The position numbers and the translations under genes are program-made. The notes beneath the pieces are model-generated. The model saw only the letters and a program-made list of their open reading frames with translations, was not told the DNA's origin and searched no databases. This document shows positions 43,819 to 52,700 of a DNA stretch of 64,000 nt, in pieces; positions within the stretch are counted from its first letter, which is position 1, and each line of letters begins with the position of its first letter. Origin of the DNA: Nocardiopsis sp. JB363. Its GTDB lineage: Bacteria > Actinomycetota > Actinomycetes > Streptosporangiales > Streptosporangiaceae. Location of the stretch: the NCBI RefSeq assembly GCF_900143625.1, contig NZ_FRFF01000133.1, positions 62,001-126,000 of the forward strand. The letters are read 5' to 3'.

Positions 43819-44421
43819 ATGGCTCCCGAACGGGTCGACCAGGCGGCACGGCGTGCGGAGGTCCTCTCCTCCACGATCCGGGTGTCCGCCCGTGCGGATC
43901 TCGCCGCCCCCAGGGTCCAGGACGTGACCGCCGAGGCGGACGCGGCCGAGGACCGCGGCCTCCCGCCCTTCGGCTTCGGCGGCCCGCCGGCCACCCCGGC
44001 CGGGCGCGTGGCCGAACACATGACCGCTCTGCTGCGGCACGCACGTCAACCTCAACGCCGCGCCGTGGACCGGCTCACCGAACTGCTGCGGTCGACCGTG
44101 GCGCTGATGGCCCAACAGCCCGACCTCGACCGGGTCCTGGTGGACCTGTGGGCGGCCGAACGCACCCCGGCCCTGGCCGGAACCCCGGACATGGCCGCCG
44201 TGTACCGCGACCACCGGGCCGTGGTCACCGAACTGCTGCGCGAAGGCGCCCGGGAGGGCGACCTGCGCCCCGGTACGGGCCCTGCCGAGGCGGCCGTGCT
44301 CGTCGGCGCCGTCGAGGGCTGCCTGGTGCGGTGGCTCATCGACCCGTCGGTGCCCTGCGAAGAACTCTCCGAACCGATGATCGAGGTGTACCTGTCGGGT
44401 CTGCGCGACGATCGGGCGTGA
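43819..44421 (+). CDS. TetR-like protein with degenerate DNA-binding helix
   Basis: A 200-residue protein. Residues about 80-200 look like a TetR C-terminal domain (VLVDLWAAERTPALAGTPDMAAVYRDH, LREGAREGDLRPGTGPAEAAVLVGAVEG). The N-terminus aligns with the first TetR helices (AEVLSSTIRVSARADLAAPRVQDVTAEADAA). Where the recognition helix should read like AGVSRGTLYHYF, it reads DAAEDRGLPPFGFG. The HTH therefore looks non-functional, or the protein binds something else. GAAGGA precedes the ATG at 43819. It ends 28 bp before a kinase gene. Confidence 0.68.
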   Translation: MAPERVDQAARRAEVLSSTIRVSARADLAAPRVQDVTAEADAAEDRGLPPFGFGGPPATPAGRVAEHMTALLRHARQPQRRAVDRLTELLRSTVALMAQQPDLDRVLVDLWAAERTPALAGTPDMAAVYRDHRAVVTELLREGAREGDLRPGTGPAEAAVLVGAVEGCLVRWLIDPSVPCEELSEPMIEVYLSGLRDDRA

Positions 44422-44449
44422 CGCCCCGGTTCGGCATAGGCTGGAGTCC

Positions 44450-45139
44450 ATGCTCGACTCCCTCGTAGCCGACGTCCTCGCCCTGGTTCCATCGACCGAC
44501 GCGGAGCACCCGCGCCGTATCGTGCTCGGTCTGGCCGGTGCCCCGGCCGCGGGCAAGTCCACCCTGGCGCGCTACCTGGTGCACGTGGTGAACGAGACCC
44601 TGGGCACGGGCACCGCCGGTTATCTGCCCATGGACGGCTACCACCTCTCCAACGCCCAGCTCGACCGCTTGGGCCGGCGCGACCGCAAGGGCGCACCCGA
44701 CACCTTCGACGTCCACGGTTACCTGGCGATGTTGCGCCGGCTACCGGCGGAGACCGACCACGCGGTCTACGTGCCCGACTACGACCGGCGCCTGCACGAA
44801 CCCGTGGCCGGGCGGCACGTGATCGAATCGCACACCCGCCTGGTCGTGACCGAGGGCAACTACCTGGCCTCCGACCACGCCCCCTGGGACCAGGTGCGGG
44901 GGCTGCTGGCCGAACTCTGGTACGTGGAAGCCACCGATCAGGTGCGCGAGCGCCGGCTGCACCGACGGCAGAGGGCGGGCGGCGCCGGTGCGAGCGCCGC
45001 CCGGGAGTGGGTGGAACGCAGCGACCGGCCCAACGGCGAACTGGTGAAGCGTTCCCGCGACAACTGCACTCGGGTGGTCCGGGTCAGCGGTGTACCGCGG
45101 ATCCGTTCGGGGGAGCACTCCCGCGTCCGACGCCGCTGA
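44450..45139 (+). CDS. Nucleoside/nucleotide kinase family protein (pantothenate kinase-like fold)
   Basis: A 229-residue P-loop kinase of the uridine kinase/pantothenate kinase (CoaA)/fructose transport FrcK group. Walker A is GAPAAGKST (30-38); PMDGYHLSNAQLDRLGRRDRKGAPDTFDVHGY is the very characteristic substrate region of this group. A basic LID (RERRLHRRQ) follows near 165. It phosphorylates a nucleoside or sugar; which one is not known. TAGGCT at 44437-44442 is 7 nt before the ATG, so the mRNA may be leaderless, although GGAG in between could be a ribosome binding site. Confidence 0.83.
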   Translation: MLDSLVADVLALVPSTDAEHPRRIVLGLAGAPAAGKSTLARYLVHVVNETLGTGTAGYLPMDGYHLSNAQLDRLGRRDRKGAPDTFDVHGYLAMLRRLPAETDHAVYVPDYDRRLHEPVAGRHVIESHTRLVVTEGNYLASDHAPWDQVRGLLAELWYVEATDQVRERRLHRRQRAGGAGASAAREWVERSDRPNGELVKRSRDNCTRVVRVSGVPRIRSGEHSRVRRR

Positions 45140-45152
45140 CCGCCGGGCGCCC

Positions 45153-46418
45153 TCAGGCGGGCAGGGCCGCGGACTCGGCGGGGACACGGCGTAGGAAACG
45201 GCGCCCCGACCAGCGCACCAGCCTCAGGTACAGGTTCGGTTGTGTCTGTCCGCCGCGCAGTCCATCGTAGGCGCCGGCGACGATGAACTCCTTGTACAGG
45301 GCGGCCAGGCGTCCGGTGAGCACGAAGCGCGTGGGAGTGTCGTCGCCGCGCACGAACTGGATCAGTCCGTCGCGTCGGCCCAGGCTCACACACTGGAACA
45401 GGTAGCCGAAGCCGGGCCCGTGGTCGGTAGGGCGTGGATCCGCCGAACGCGCCCGGGAACCGGCACCCGAGGCGGAGGGCCTTCCTCCGAGGGAGTCGGC
45501 GACCGTGTCGGCGGCGCTCCATCCCATGGGCAGACCCATCGCGCAGGACATCCGCAGTTGCCGACCGTCGACCGCCCGGGCGTGGGCGGCGTCGCCCACC
45601 ACGAGGATCTCCGGGTGGGACACCGAGCGTTGGTCCGCGTCGACCAGGGCGCGTCCGCTGTCGTCGACGGTCGGTCCGGCCGTCGCCAGGGGGCCCAAGA
45701 CGCCGAACCCGGCGTTCCACACCACCACGTCGGCGTCCACGCGCCCGCCACCGTCCAGGCTCAGCCCGGCGGCGTCCACCTCGGTCACCCCGGTGTGTTC
45801 GCGCACGGTCACTCCGAGACGGTTCAGGACCCTGTGCAGGTGGGCGCGGCCACGGTCACCGACCCCGGTGCCGACCCGGCCGCGGGTGATGAGTTCGACC
45901 CGAAGGTCGGGGTGGTTCTCGGCGAATTCGGTGGCCACCTCCACACCGGTCAGGCCGCCGCCGACCACGGCCAGGGTGCGCGGCGGATTCCGGCGGACGT
46001 GGTCGGCCAAACGCCGTGCGGCGGTGAGCGAGGCGGTGTCGTGGGTGTACTCGGCCACCCCGGGCACGGGTGCGGGCGCGGCGTCGCTGCCCAGGGCGTA
46101 GACGAGGGTGTCGTAGCGAAGCGCGCGCGGACCTTCTTCGGTGTGGACGTCGACGGTACGCGCTCGGGGATCCAGGCTCTCGACCCTGCCGAGGATCAGG
46201 TCGACCTCGGTGTCGTGGAGGGGCTCGGTGAGCGGGTGTGTCCCCACGTCCTGTCCGGCGGCGACCTGGTGCAGGCGGACCCGTTCGACGAAGTCGGGGG
46301 CAGCGTTGACCAGGGTGACGCGCAGGTCGAGGGAGCGTGTGCGGGCGTGGTGGGCGGCACGTCCGGCGGCCGCGAGTCCGGCGTAACCGGCGCCGAGCAC
46401 CAGGAGTTCGTGAGCCAT
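45153..46418 (-). CDS. NDH-2-like FAD-dependent pyridine nucleotide oxidoreductase
   Basis: A 421-residue two-dinucleotide-binding flavoprotein. GAGYAGLAAAGRA at 9-21 binds FAD, VVGGGLTGVEVATEFAE near 155 binds NAD(P)H, and VVGDAAHARAVDG near 280 is the second FAD motif. It belongs to the type II NADH dehydrogenase/sulfide:quinone-like group. No C-terminal membrane helix is obvious, but the last 60 residues (LYKEFIVAGAYDGLRGG) resemble the membrane-contact region of NDH-2 relatives. The ATG at 46418 has GGGGAGG upstream. It would oxidise NADH with quinone or another acceptor; not certain. Confidence 0.82.
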   Translation of the reverse strand: MAHELLVLGAGYAGLAAAGRAAHHARTRSLDLRVTLVNAAPDFVERVRLHQVAAGQDVGTHPLTEPLHDTEVDLILGRVESLDPRARTVDVHTEEGPRALRYDTLVYALGSDAAPAPVPGVAEYTHDTASLTAARRLADHVRRNPPRTLAVVGGGLTGVEVATEFAENHPDLRVELITRGRVGTGVGDRGRAHLHRVLNRLGVTVREHTGVTEVDAAGLSLDGGGRVDADVVVWNAGFGVLGPLATAGPTVDDSGRALVDADQRSVSHPEILVVGDAAHARAVDGRQLRMSCAMGLPMGWSAADTVADSLGGRPSASGAGSRARSADPRPTDHGPGFGYLFQCVSLGRRDGLIQFVRGDDTPTRFVLTGRLAALYKEFIVAGAYDGLRGGQTQPNLYLRLVRWSGRRFLRRVPAESAALPA

Positions 46419-46585
46419 GGGGTCCTCCCCGAATCGAAGAGCTGGTTTTCCTCCACATGACGAGACGGGCGCCCGCCGGCGTGACATCATTCCCAGTGGT
46501 TCGAGTCACTCACGACGCGAAAAGCCCGGCATGGCAGGGTTTGTCGCGTTCAGGACGTGTAGACCAAAGCGGGCACCCACCCCCA

Positions 46586-46638
46586 AGTGTCCACATGGCG
46601 AGACAAATGTCCCACATAGTGTCCACGGGGACTAATAT
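46586..46638 (+). promoter_or_regulatory. MHS transporter promoter with TGTCCAC repeats
   Basis: AGTGTCCAC occurs at 46586-46594 and 46618-46626, and ATGTCCCACAT at 46607-46617, so three near-identical TGTCC(C)AC units run in the same direction. A TAATAT -10 candidate is at 46633-46638, 38 bp before the start codon, placing the repeats over the -35 region. They look like binding sites for a regulator. Confidence 0.5.
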
Positions 46639-46676
46639 CCAGCCATCCACCCGCACTGACCTGGAAAGAAGTCCTC

Positions 46677-48035
46677 ATGACGGACGTCTCCAAAGAGAAC
46701 CCGTCGCCACGGCCACAAGCCGAACCGACGCAACCTCCGACCAACCCGAAGCGGAAGGTCCTCACGGCGAGCCTCGTGGGCACGTCCATCGAGTTCTACG
46801 ACTTCTACGTCTACGCGACCGCCGCGGTCCTGGTCTTTCCCTACCTGTTCTTCCCCGAGGGCGACATGATGGCGGCCCGCCTACAGTCGCTGGCGACCTT
46901 CGCCATCGCCTTCGTGGCCCGCCCCATCGGCTCCTGGGTCTTCGGCCACTTCGGCGACCGCGTCGGCCGCAAGACCACCCTCGTGGCGTCCCTGCTGACC
47001 ATGGGCATCGCCACCGTGGCGATCGGTGTGCTGCCCACCTACGCGCAGATCGGCGTGGCCGCGCCCCTGTTGCTGGCGCTGTGCCGGTTCGGTCAGGGGC
47101 TGGGGCTGGGCGGCGAGTGGGGCGGCGCGGCACTGTTGGCCACCGAGAACGCCCCCGCCGGCAAGCGCGGCTTCTACGGCACGTTCCCACAGTTGGGCGC
47201 GCCGATCGGGTTCTTCCTGGCCAACGGGGTCTTCCTCATCCTGAGCCAGACCATGAGCGACGAGGCGTTCCTGGCCTACGGCTGGCGAATCCCCTTCCTG
47301 ATCTCCATCGTGCTGATCGTCATCGGCCTGTGGGTGCGCCTGACCCTGCACGAGACCCCGGCCTTCGCCAAGATCGTCGCCTCCGGTGAGCGCGTCAAGA
47401 CCCCCATCGTCGAGCTGTTCCGCAACAACTGGCCGGCCGTGGTCATCGGCACCCTGATCATGCTGGCGACCTACGTGTTGTTCTACCTGATGACGGTGTT
47501 CTCGCTGGGCTTCGGCACCGACCCGGTCACCGGTCTGGGCTACGAGCGTTCGCAGTTCCTGGTGTTCCTGCTCATCGGTGTGGTGTTCTTCGGGATCTTC
47601 ACCCCGATCTCGGGTCTGCTCGCCGACCGGTTCGGTCGCAAGCCCACCCTGGTCACGGTCACCATCGCCATCATCGTGTTCGGCTTCGCCATGGGCCCGC
47701 TGCTGGGCAGCGGCAGCACCTTGGGCGTGATGGCCTTCCTGATCATCGGCCTGTCGCTGATGGGGCTGACCTTCGGCCCCATGGCCGCGGTCCTGCCCGA
47801 GCTGTTCCCGACCAGGGTCCGCTACACCGGCGCCTCGGCCGCCTACAACCTGGCCAGCCTGCTGGGCGCCTCCTTCGCGCCCTACATCGCGACCTGGTTG
47901 GCCGGCACCTTCGGTCTGGCCTGGGTCGGCGGTTACCTGATCCTGGTCGGGTGCATCACCCTGGGCGCCCTACTGGTCAGCCGGGAGACCAGTGACGCCG
48001 ACCTGGACGAGATCTCCGCGAAGGTCACCCGGTAG
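46677..48035 (+). CDS. MFS transporter, metabolite:H+ symporter (MHS) family
   Basis: A 452-residue membrane protein with 12 segments. A Pro-rich cytoplasmic N-terminus is followed by SLVGTSIEFYDFYVYATAAVLVFP, the MHS signature, then GHFGDRVGRKTTLV in loop 2-3 and FGQGLGLGGEWGGAALLATE in helix 5. LADRFGRKPTLV repeats the loop motif in the second half. The family includes ProP, ShiA and KgtP, which carry osmolytes, shikimate or dicarboxylates with protons. Its promoter has three direct repeats, suggesting inducible expression. Substrate unknown; the tail lacks the ProP coiled coil. Confidence 0.9.
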   Translation: MTDVSKENPSPRPQAEPTQPPTNPKRKVLTASLVGTSIEFYDFYVYATAAVLVFPYLFFPEGDMMAARLQSLATFAIAFVARPIGSWVFGHFGDRVGRKTTLVASLLTMGIATVAIGVLPTYAQIGVAAPLLLALCRFGQGLGLGGEWGGAALLATENAPAGKRGFYGTFPQLGAPIGFFLANGVFLILSQTMSDEAFLAYGWRIPFLISIVLIVIGLWVRLTLHETPAFAKIVASGERVKTPIVELFRNNWPAVVIGTLIMLATYVLFYLMTVFSLGFGTDPVTGLGYERSQFLVFLLIGVVFFGIFTPISGLLADRFGRKPTLVTVTIAIIVFGFAMGPLLGSGSTLGVMAFLIIGLSLMGLTFGPMAAVLPELFPTRVRYTGASAAYNLASLLGASFAPYIATWLAGTFGLAWVGGYLILVGCITLGALLVSRETSDADLDEISAKVTR

Positions 48036-48064
48036 CGCTGGGAAGGCCCCCATTCCTCGCACCC

Positions 48065-48101
48065 GAAGCGGGTCGGACGGCATCGCCGCCCGGCCCGCTT
48101 C
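48065..48101 (+). terminator. Terminator after MHS transporter
   Basis: A 12-bp stem with one G-T pair (48065-48076 with 48090-48101), beginning GAAGCGGG and ending CCCGCTTC, 29 bp after the stop codon. Confidence 0.7.
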
Positions 48102-48244
48102 TTCGTACGTCCGAACGGGACCGTCCCGCCTTTCGACACCCGGTTCCGTAGGAAACCTGCACCCATAAGTAGGGGTCCGTCAACGGATTTCGATGCCCGA
48201 GCGTCGAACCCACACGAGCATTCACTCCATCGAAAGACCCCTCC

Positions 48245-49585
48245 ATGAAGCAACGGTTCACCCTCCCACCGCTCTTGGCCCTCACCCTGATCGCCGCGGC
48301 CGGTTGTGGAAACGCCACCACCGACCTGTCCGACGCCGCCCCCGCCCGGGGAGAAGGCGAAACCCCCGTGGACGGACTCCCCCTGCTGCCCGTCCATGGG
48401 TACCTGGGTGGTGAGGTCGAGGGCGAACCGTACGTCGGGGCGCTCTTCGGCGGCGAGGGCGGACTCGACGCCGAACGCTCCGTGGTCCTGTCCCGGTCCG
48501 ACCTGGAGCTGTCCGGGGAACAGGAATACCTGCTGGTCATGGACACCGGTGACCTGGACGGCGACGGTCACACCGACCTCATCGTCGACGCCCAGGACGG
48601 CGGATACCTCGTGTGGGGCAGTCCGGAGGGCCCCGTCGGTCCCGCCGTCCCGCTGCCCTGGCTCTCGGTGGACCAGCCCTGGGGTATGGGCGCCATCTCC
48701 CTGGCCGTCGGCGACATGAACGGTGACGGCGACACCGACGTCGCGGTCCTGGACGGCCTCATGGGCACCCCCACCGATGAATGGGAGAGCACCTTCCACC
48801 ACGGCCCCTTCGACCGTGACGGCACCCCCGTCGCCTCCGAAGAGTTTCCGCTGCCGGAGGACGCGAACGACGCGACGATCAGGTCCTTCGACGCCGACGG
48901 CGACGCCTACGAGGACCTGTTGCTGGTCCGCGGTTCCGACGAGTCGCCCGTACGCCACATCGTGCTGCGTTCGGGCCAGGACGGCCCCGCCCAGGAGATC
49001 GTGGGCGACACCGCGCCCGGACACGAACACGTGCCCGCCGACGTCGACGGCGACGGCGCGACCGACCTGCTCGTCGGGGTGAGCGGGATCCCCAACAACG
49101 AGCCCGGCCACGACGACGAACTGCATCCCGGATACGTGGACACCTACCTCTCCGGCGAGGGTTACCTGGACGCCGACCCGGTGCGCGTGGACCGTGACAG
49201 CGCGGGTGTTCCCGGCGAGGCCGAGGACGGCGACGGGTTCGGCAACGGCCTGTTGGTGGGCGATGTCGACGGCGACGGTATCGATGACGTTGTCGCCATG
49301 ACCGGACCGTTCTTCGGCCACTCCGAGGCCACCCTGCTCCTGGGCGGAGCCGAGGGACCGACCGGCGAGGGCGGGGTCACCGTGCAGGTGCCCTCCTCCG
49401 ACCTGGGCAACCTGCGCCACCACTCGCTGGCCGACTACGACGGTGACGGGCACGCCGACCTGGTACTGAGCACCGCCGAACAGTCCATGTACCGCATGTC
49501 CGACGACGAGTACGCCGTGTTCCTGGGCGGGCCCGACGGATTCGCCGACGAACCGGACACGGTCTTCACCACCGAGGGGTTCTAG
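48245..49585 (+). CDS. FG-GAP/VCBS repeat lipoprotein
   Basis: A 446-residue exported protein. The N-terminus is a lipoprotein signal (LLALTLIAAAG-Cys21). The mature part is built from six calcium-binding FG-GAP repeats, each with a DxDxDG-like loop: GDLDGDGHTD, GDMNGDGDTD, FDADGDAYED, ADVDGDGATD, GDVDGDGIDD and ADYDGDGHAD. Such repeats form a beta-propeller like integrin alpha subunits. The third loop is the least canonical. It is expected to be anchored on the cell surface and to bind calcium; a ligand or partner is not known. Flanked by terminators on both sides, so a single-gene unit. Confidence 0.85.
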   Translation: MKQRFTLPPLLALTLIAAAGCGNATTDLSDAAPARGEGETPVDGLPLLPVHGYLGGEVEGEPYVGALFGGEGGLDAERSVVLSRSDLELSGEQEYLLVMDTGDLDGDGHTDLIVDAQDGGYLVWGSPEGPVGPAVPLPWLSVDQPWGMGAISLAVGDMNGDGDTDVAVLDGLMGTPTDEWESTFHHGPFDRDGTPVASEEFPLPEDANDATIRSFDADGDAYEDLLLVRGSDESPVRHIVLRSGQDGPAQEIVGDTAPGHEHVPADVDGDGATDLLVGVSGIPNNEPGHDDELHPGYVDTYLSGEGYLDADPVRVDRDSAGVPGEAEDGDGFGNGLLVGDVDGDGIDDVVAMTGPFFGHSEATLLLGGAEGPTGEGGVTVQVPSSDLGNLRHHSLADYDGDGHADLVLSTAEQSMYRMSDDEYAVFLGGPDGFADEPDTVFTTEGF

Positions 49586-49586
49586 G

Positions 49587-49684
49587 AGCCCCTGTAGGGG
49601 CTTTCGGGGTCTGCGGGCACGGGGGCCCACGGACCCCGAGAATCCGGGCCGGTTCGGGCTGTGGAAAACCCACCGAACCGGCCC
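49587..49684. terminator. Three consecutive hairpins between lipoprotein and NACHT genes
   Basis: Hairpin 1: AGCCCCT at 49587-49593 with AGGGGCT at 49596-49602. Hairpin 2: CGGGGTC at 49605-49611 with GACCCCG at 49632-49638. Hairpin 3: GGGCCGGTTCGG at 49646-49657 with its complement at 49673-49684. Hairpins 1 and 2 can end the lipoprotein transcript. Hairpin 3 lies just upstream of a TAATCT -10 candidate (about 49694) of the NACHT gene. Confidence 0.65.
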
Positions 49685-49737
49685 CTCCCGCTCTAATCTG
49701 GAGGGACCCCCTGTCCCCTCCCCTTTCCGGAGCGTTC

Positions 49738-52700
49738 GTGTTCGAAGCCGCACTGAAACTGGGTGTGGCGGTCGTCAAGGCCGCCTGTGGAATCTGGATC
49801 GGCAACCCGCTCGCCGAGAGCGCCGCGACCACCGTGGCCGACCTCGTACAAGAGAAGGTCACCGGAAGCCGAGAGCAGCGCAGGCTCAAGCGCCGCTTCG
49901 ACGAGATCGAGGAGAGCGTCGCCGAACGGGTGCTCGGCTACCTCGATCACGAGTTCCGTGGGCTGGCCGAGAACGAACGCGAGGCGGCGGTGCTCGCCGT
50001 GGCCGACACCTTCGACAAGGCCGGGCTGACCGACCGCACCCTGTTCGAGCAGGACCTGGATCCGCTGTACCTGGAGCGGTACCTGCGCGCCAAGGCGCCA
50101 CGGGCGACCCGGGACCTGAGCCAGGCGGCGGTGGCCCTGTACGACCGGGTACTGCCGGAAGCGTGCGCGTACGTGATGGCGACCCTGTCGGCGCTGCCAC
50201 GGTTCCAGACGGGCGCGTTCACGGAGTTGCTGCGGCGGGAGACGCTGCTCTTGGGCAAGGTCGAGGAACTCCTGGACCGGGTACCGAGGCAGGAGGAACT
50301 CGCCGGGCGCGAGCGTGACGCGGACGCGGCGTTCCTGACCGCCTACCGCCGCAAGGCGGCGGAGCGGTGGGACGTGCTGGAGCTGTTCGGCACCGAGGCG
50401 GGAACGAGAAGGTATCCGCTGAGCACGGCGTACCTGAGCCTGCGGGTGTCCGGTGAGTGGCGGGAGAGGAACCTCGACCTCTTCAATCATGACTCTCCCT
50501 ACCCGACCGGTGATCTGCGAGTGGAGCAGGTCCTCGCCCTGCACCGGCGCACCTTTCTGCGCGGGCCGGCGGGTTCGGGCAAGACCACCCTGCTCCGTTG
50601 GGTGGGTGTGCGGGCCGGACAGGGGGACTTCCCCGAGACGATGTCCTCCTGGACCGGGTCGGTGCCCTTCCTGGTTCCGCTGCGCGAATACGTGGAGCGC
50701 GAGCTACCCGAGCCCGCCGACTTCGTCCGACACACCGGCCGGCACCTGGCCGATCAGGCCCCTGCCGGTTGGGCCACCAAGGTGATGTCCGAGGGCCGGG
50801 GCATCGTTCTGCTGGACGGGGTGGACGAACTTCCACAGAGCCGGCGTGAGGCCGCCCGCCGCTGGCTGAGTGGGCTCCTCACCGACTTCCCCGACTGCCG
50901 TTACGTGGTCACCACGAGGCCCGGGGCGGCCTCGGAATCCTGGTTGGACACGGAGGGATTCACCGCCACCGAGCTCCAACCACTCGGCGAGGAGGACGTA
51001 CGGGCCTTCATCCACCATTGGCACGAAGCGGTACGCGGTGAAGTCACCGAAGAGAACGAACGCGAAGTGCTGACCCGGCACGAAGCCGAACTCACTCGGA
51101 AGGTGCTGGGCCAACGCCATTTGCGCTCGATCGCCTCGACACCGCTGTTGTGCGCCTTGCTGTGCGCGCTGCACCGGGATCGGCACACGTCCCTGCCACG
51201 GGATCGGATGGAGGTGTACGAGGCGGCGCTGGCCATGCTGCTCAAGGAGCGCGACCACCAACGTGGAGTGCCGGGCGTGGATCTCTCTCGTCGGGAGTTG
51301 GTCCTACTGTTGCAGGAGCTGGCCAAGTGGCTGATCCTCAACGGCAGTTCGGACGCCCCGATCACCACCGTCAAGCGCCAGGTCGGCAGGCTCTTGGCCG
51401 GGATGCACCACATCGAGGAAGGGTCGGAGGAGGTCTTCACCCACCTGAGGGTGCGCAGCGGACTGCTCCAGTGCCCGACCGTCGACCGGGTGAGCTTCCT
51501 GCACCGCACCTTCGAGGAATACCTGGCGGCCAAGGCCCTGGTGGAGGAGGACAGTCTCCCCCTGCTGGTCAAGCACGCCCACGATGACCAGTGGCACGAG
51601 GTCGTGGTCATGGCCGCAGGCCACGCCACCCCGGCCCAACGCGAGGAACTGGTCACCGGGCTTTTGGAACGCGCGGACCAGGTCAAGAAGCACCACGACC
51701 GATTGCTGCTGGTGGCGTTCGCCTGCTTGGAGACCTCACACCAACTCGCCGAGCGGCTCCACTCGGAGGTGACCGAGCGGGTTCAGAGCATCCTCCCGCC
51801 GAGAACCAAGGAACACGTCCACACGCTGAATCTGGTGGGAGAAGCCGCCCTGCCACTCCTGGCCCGTACCCCACCGACCAACGCACGCGAGGCGGCCAAG
51901 TCGATCAAAGCGGCGTCCCGCATCGGCGGGCCCAGCTCGTATTCCGTCATCGAACAGGCTCTGCCGTTCCGAAGCAGAGACGTATTCTACGCTGCACGAG
52001 AGGCCTGGGAACGCGATCCCTCATCGGAGCTCGCCGAAGTGCTCTTGGCCGACACCCTCACCACCTACCCGTACGTCTTCCCCATCCGGGCCGAACACCT
52101 CAACCTGGTCGCACCCCATATCGGAGCGATCGAGCAATTCGTCTTGAAGGGCCACGGGAACGACTCCATCGAGACGTTATCGAAACTACCCCAGTTGGTC
52201 TCACTCATCCTGTGGCCGGGGTCGTCCGACGAGCGTTGGGAGATCGATCTGGATCCACTACGAGGAATGCCCTCGCTACGTATCCTGAGTTGCCTCGGCC
52301 AGACTTCTAGCTCTGGTATCGCGCCCCTCACGGAAAGTCCTCTCGAGCAGCTCCACCTCTCACACCCCGACCCCATCTCTGACCTGGGGCTTCTCAGTGA
52401 AATGACGGACCTGAAGAAACTCGGGTTCGGTTACGGACTCCCACAAGAGTCACTCCGAGACCTCCTTCCGGTGGAGCCTCTGAATGAGTTCTCGATCCAC
52501 CATGAAACAACGCTTTCCGGCCTGGACTATTTGTCCACTGCTCCGGACTCGATGGGAGGGGTCCAGCTGCTGGGCTGCCCTGAGCTCAACAACATCGAAG
52601 GGCTAGTCAGCCAGAGCGGATCACTGACCGATTTCTTCTACTACGGAGAGGTGAACCCGAAACTGGACCTGTCTTCGCTGAGGGAACTTCCATTACTCGA

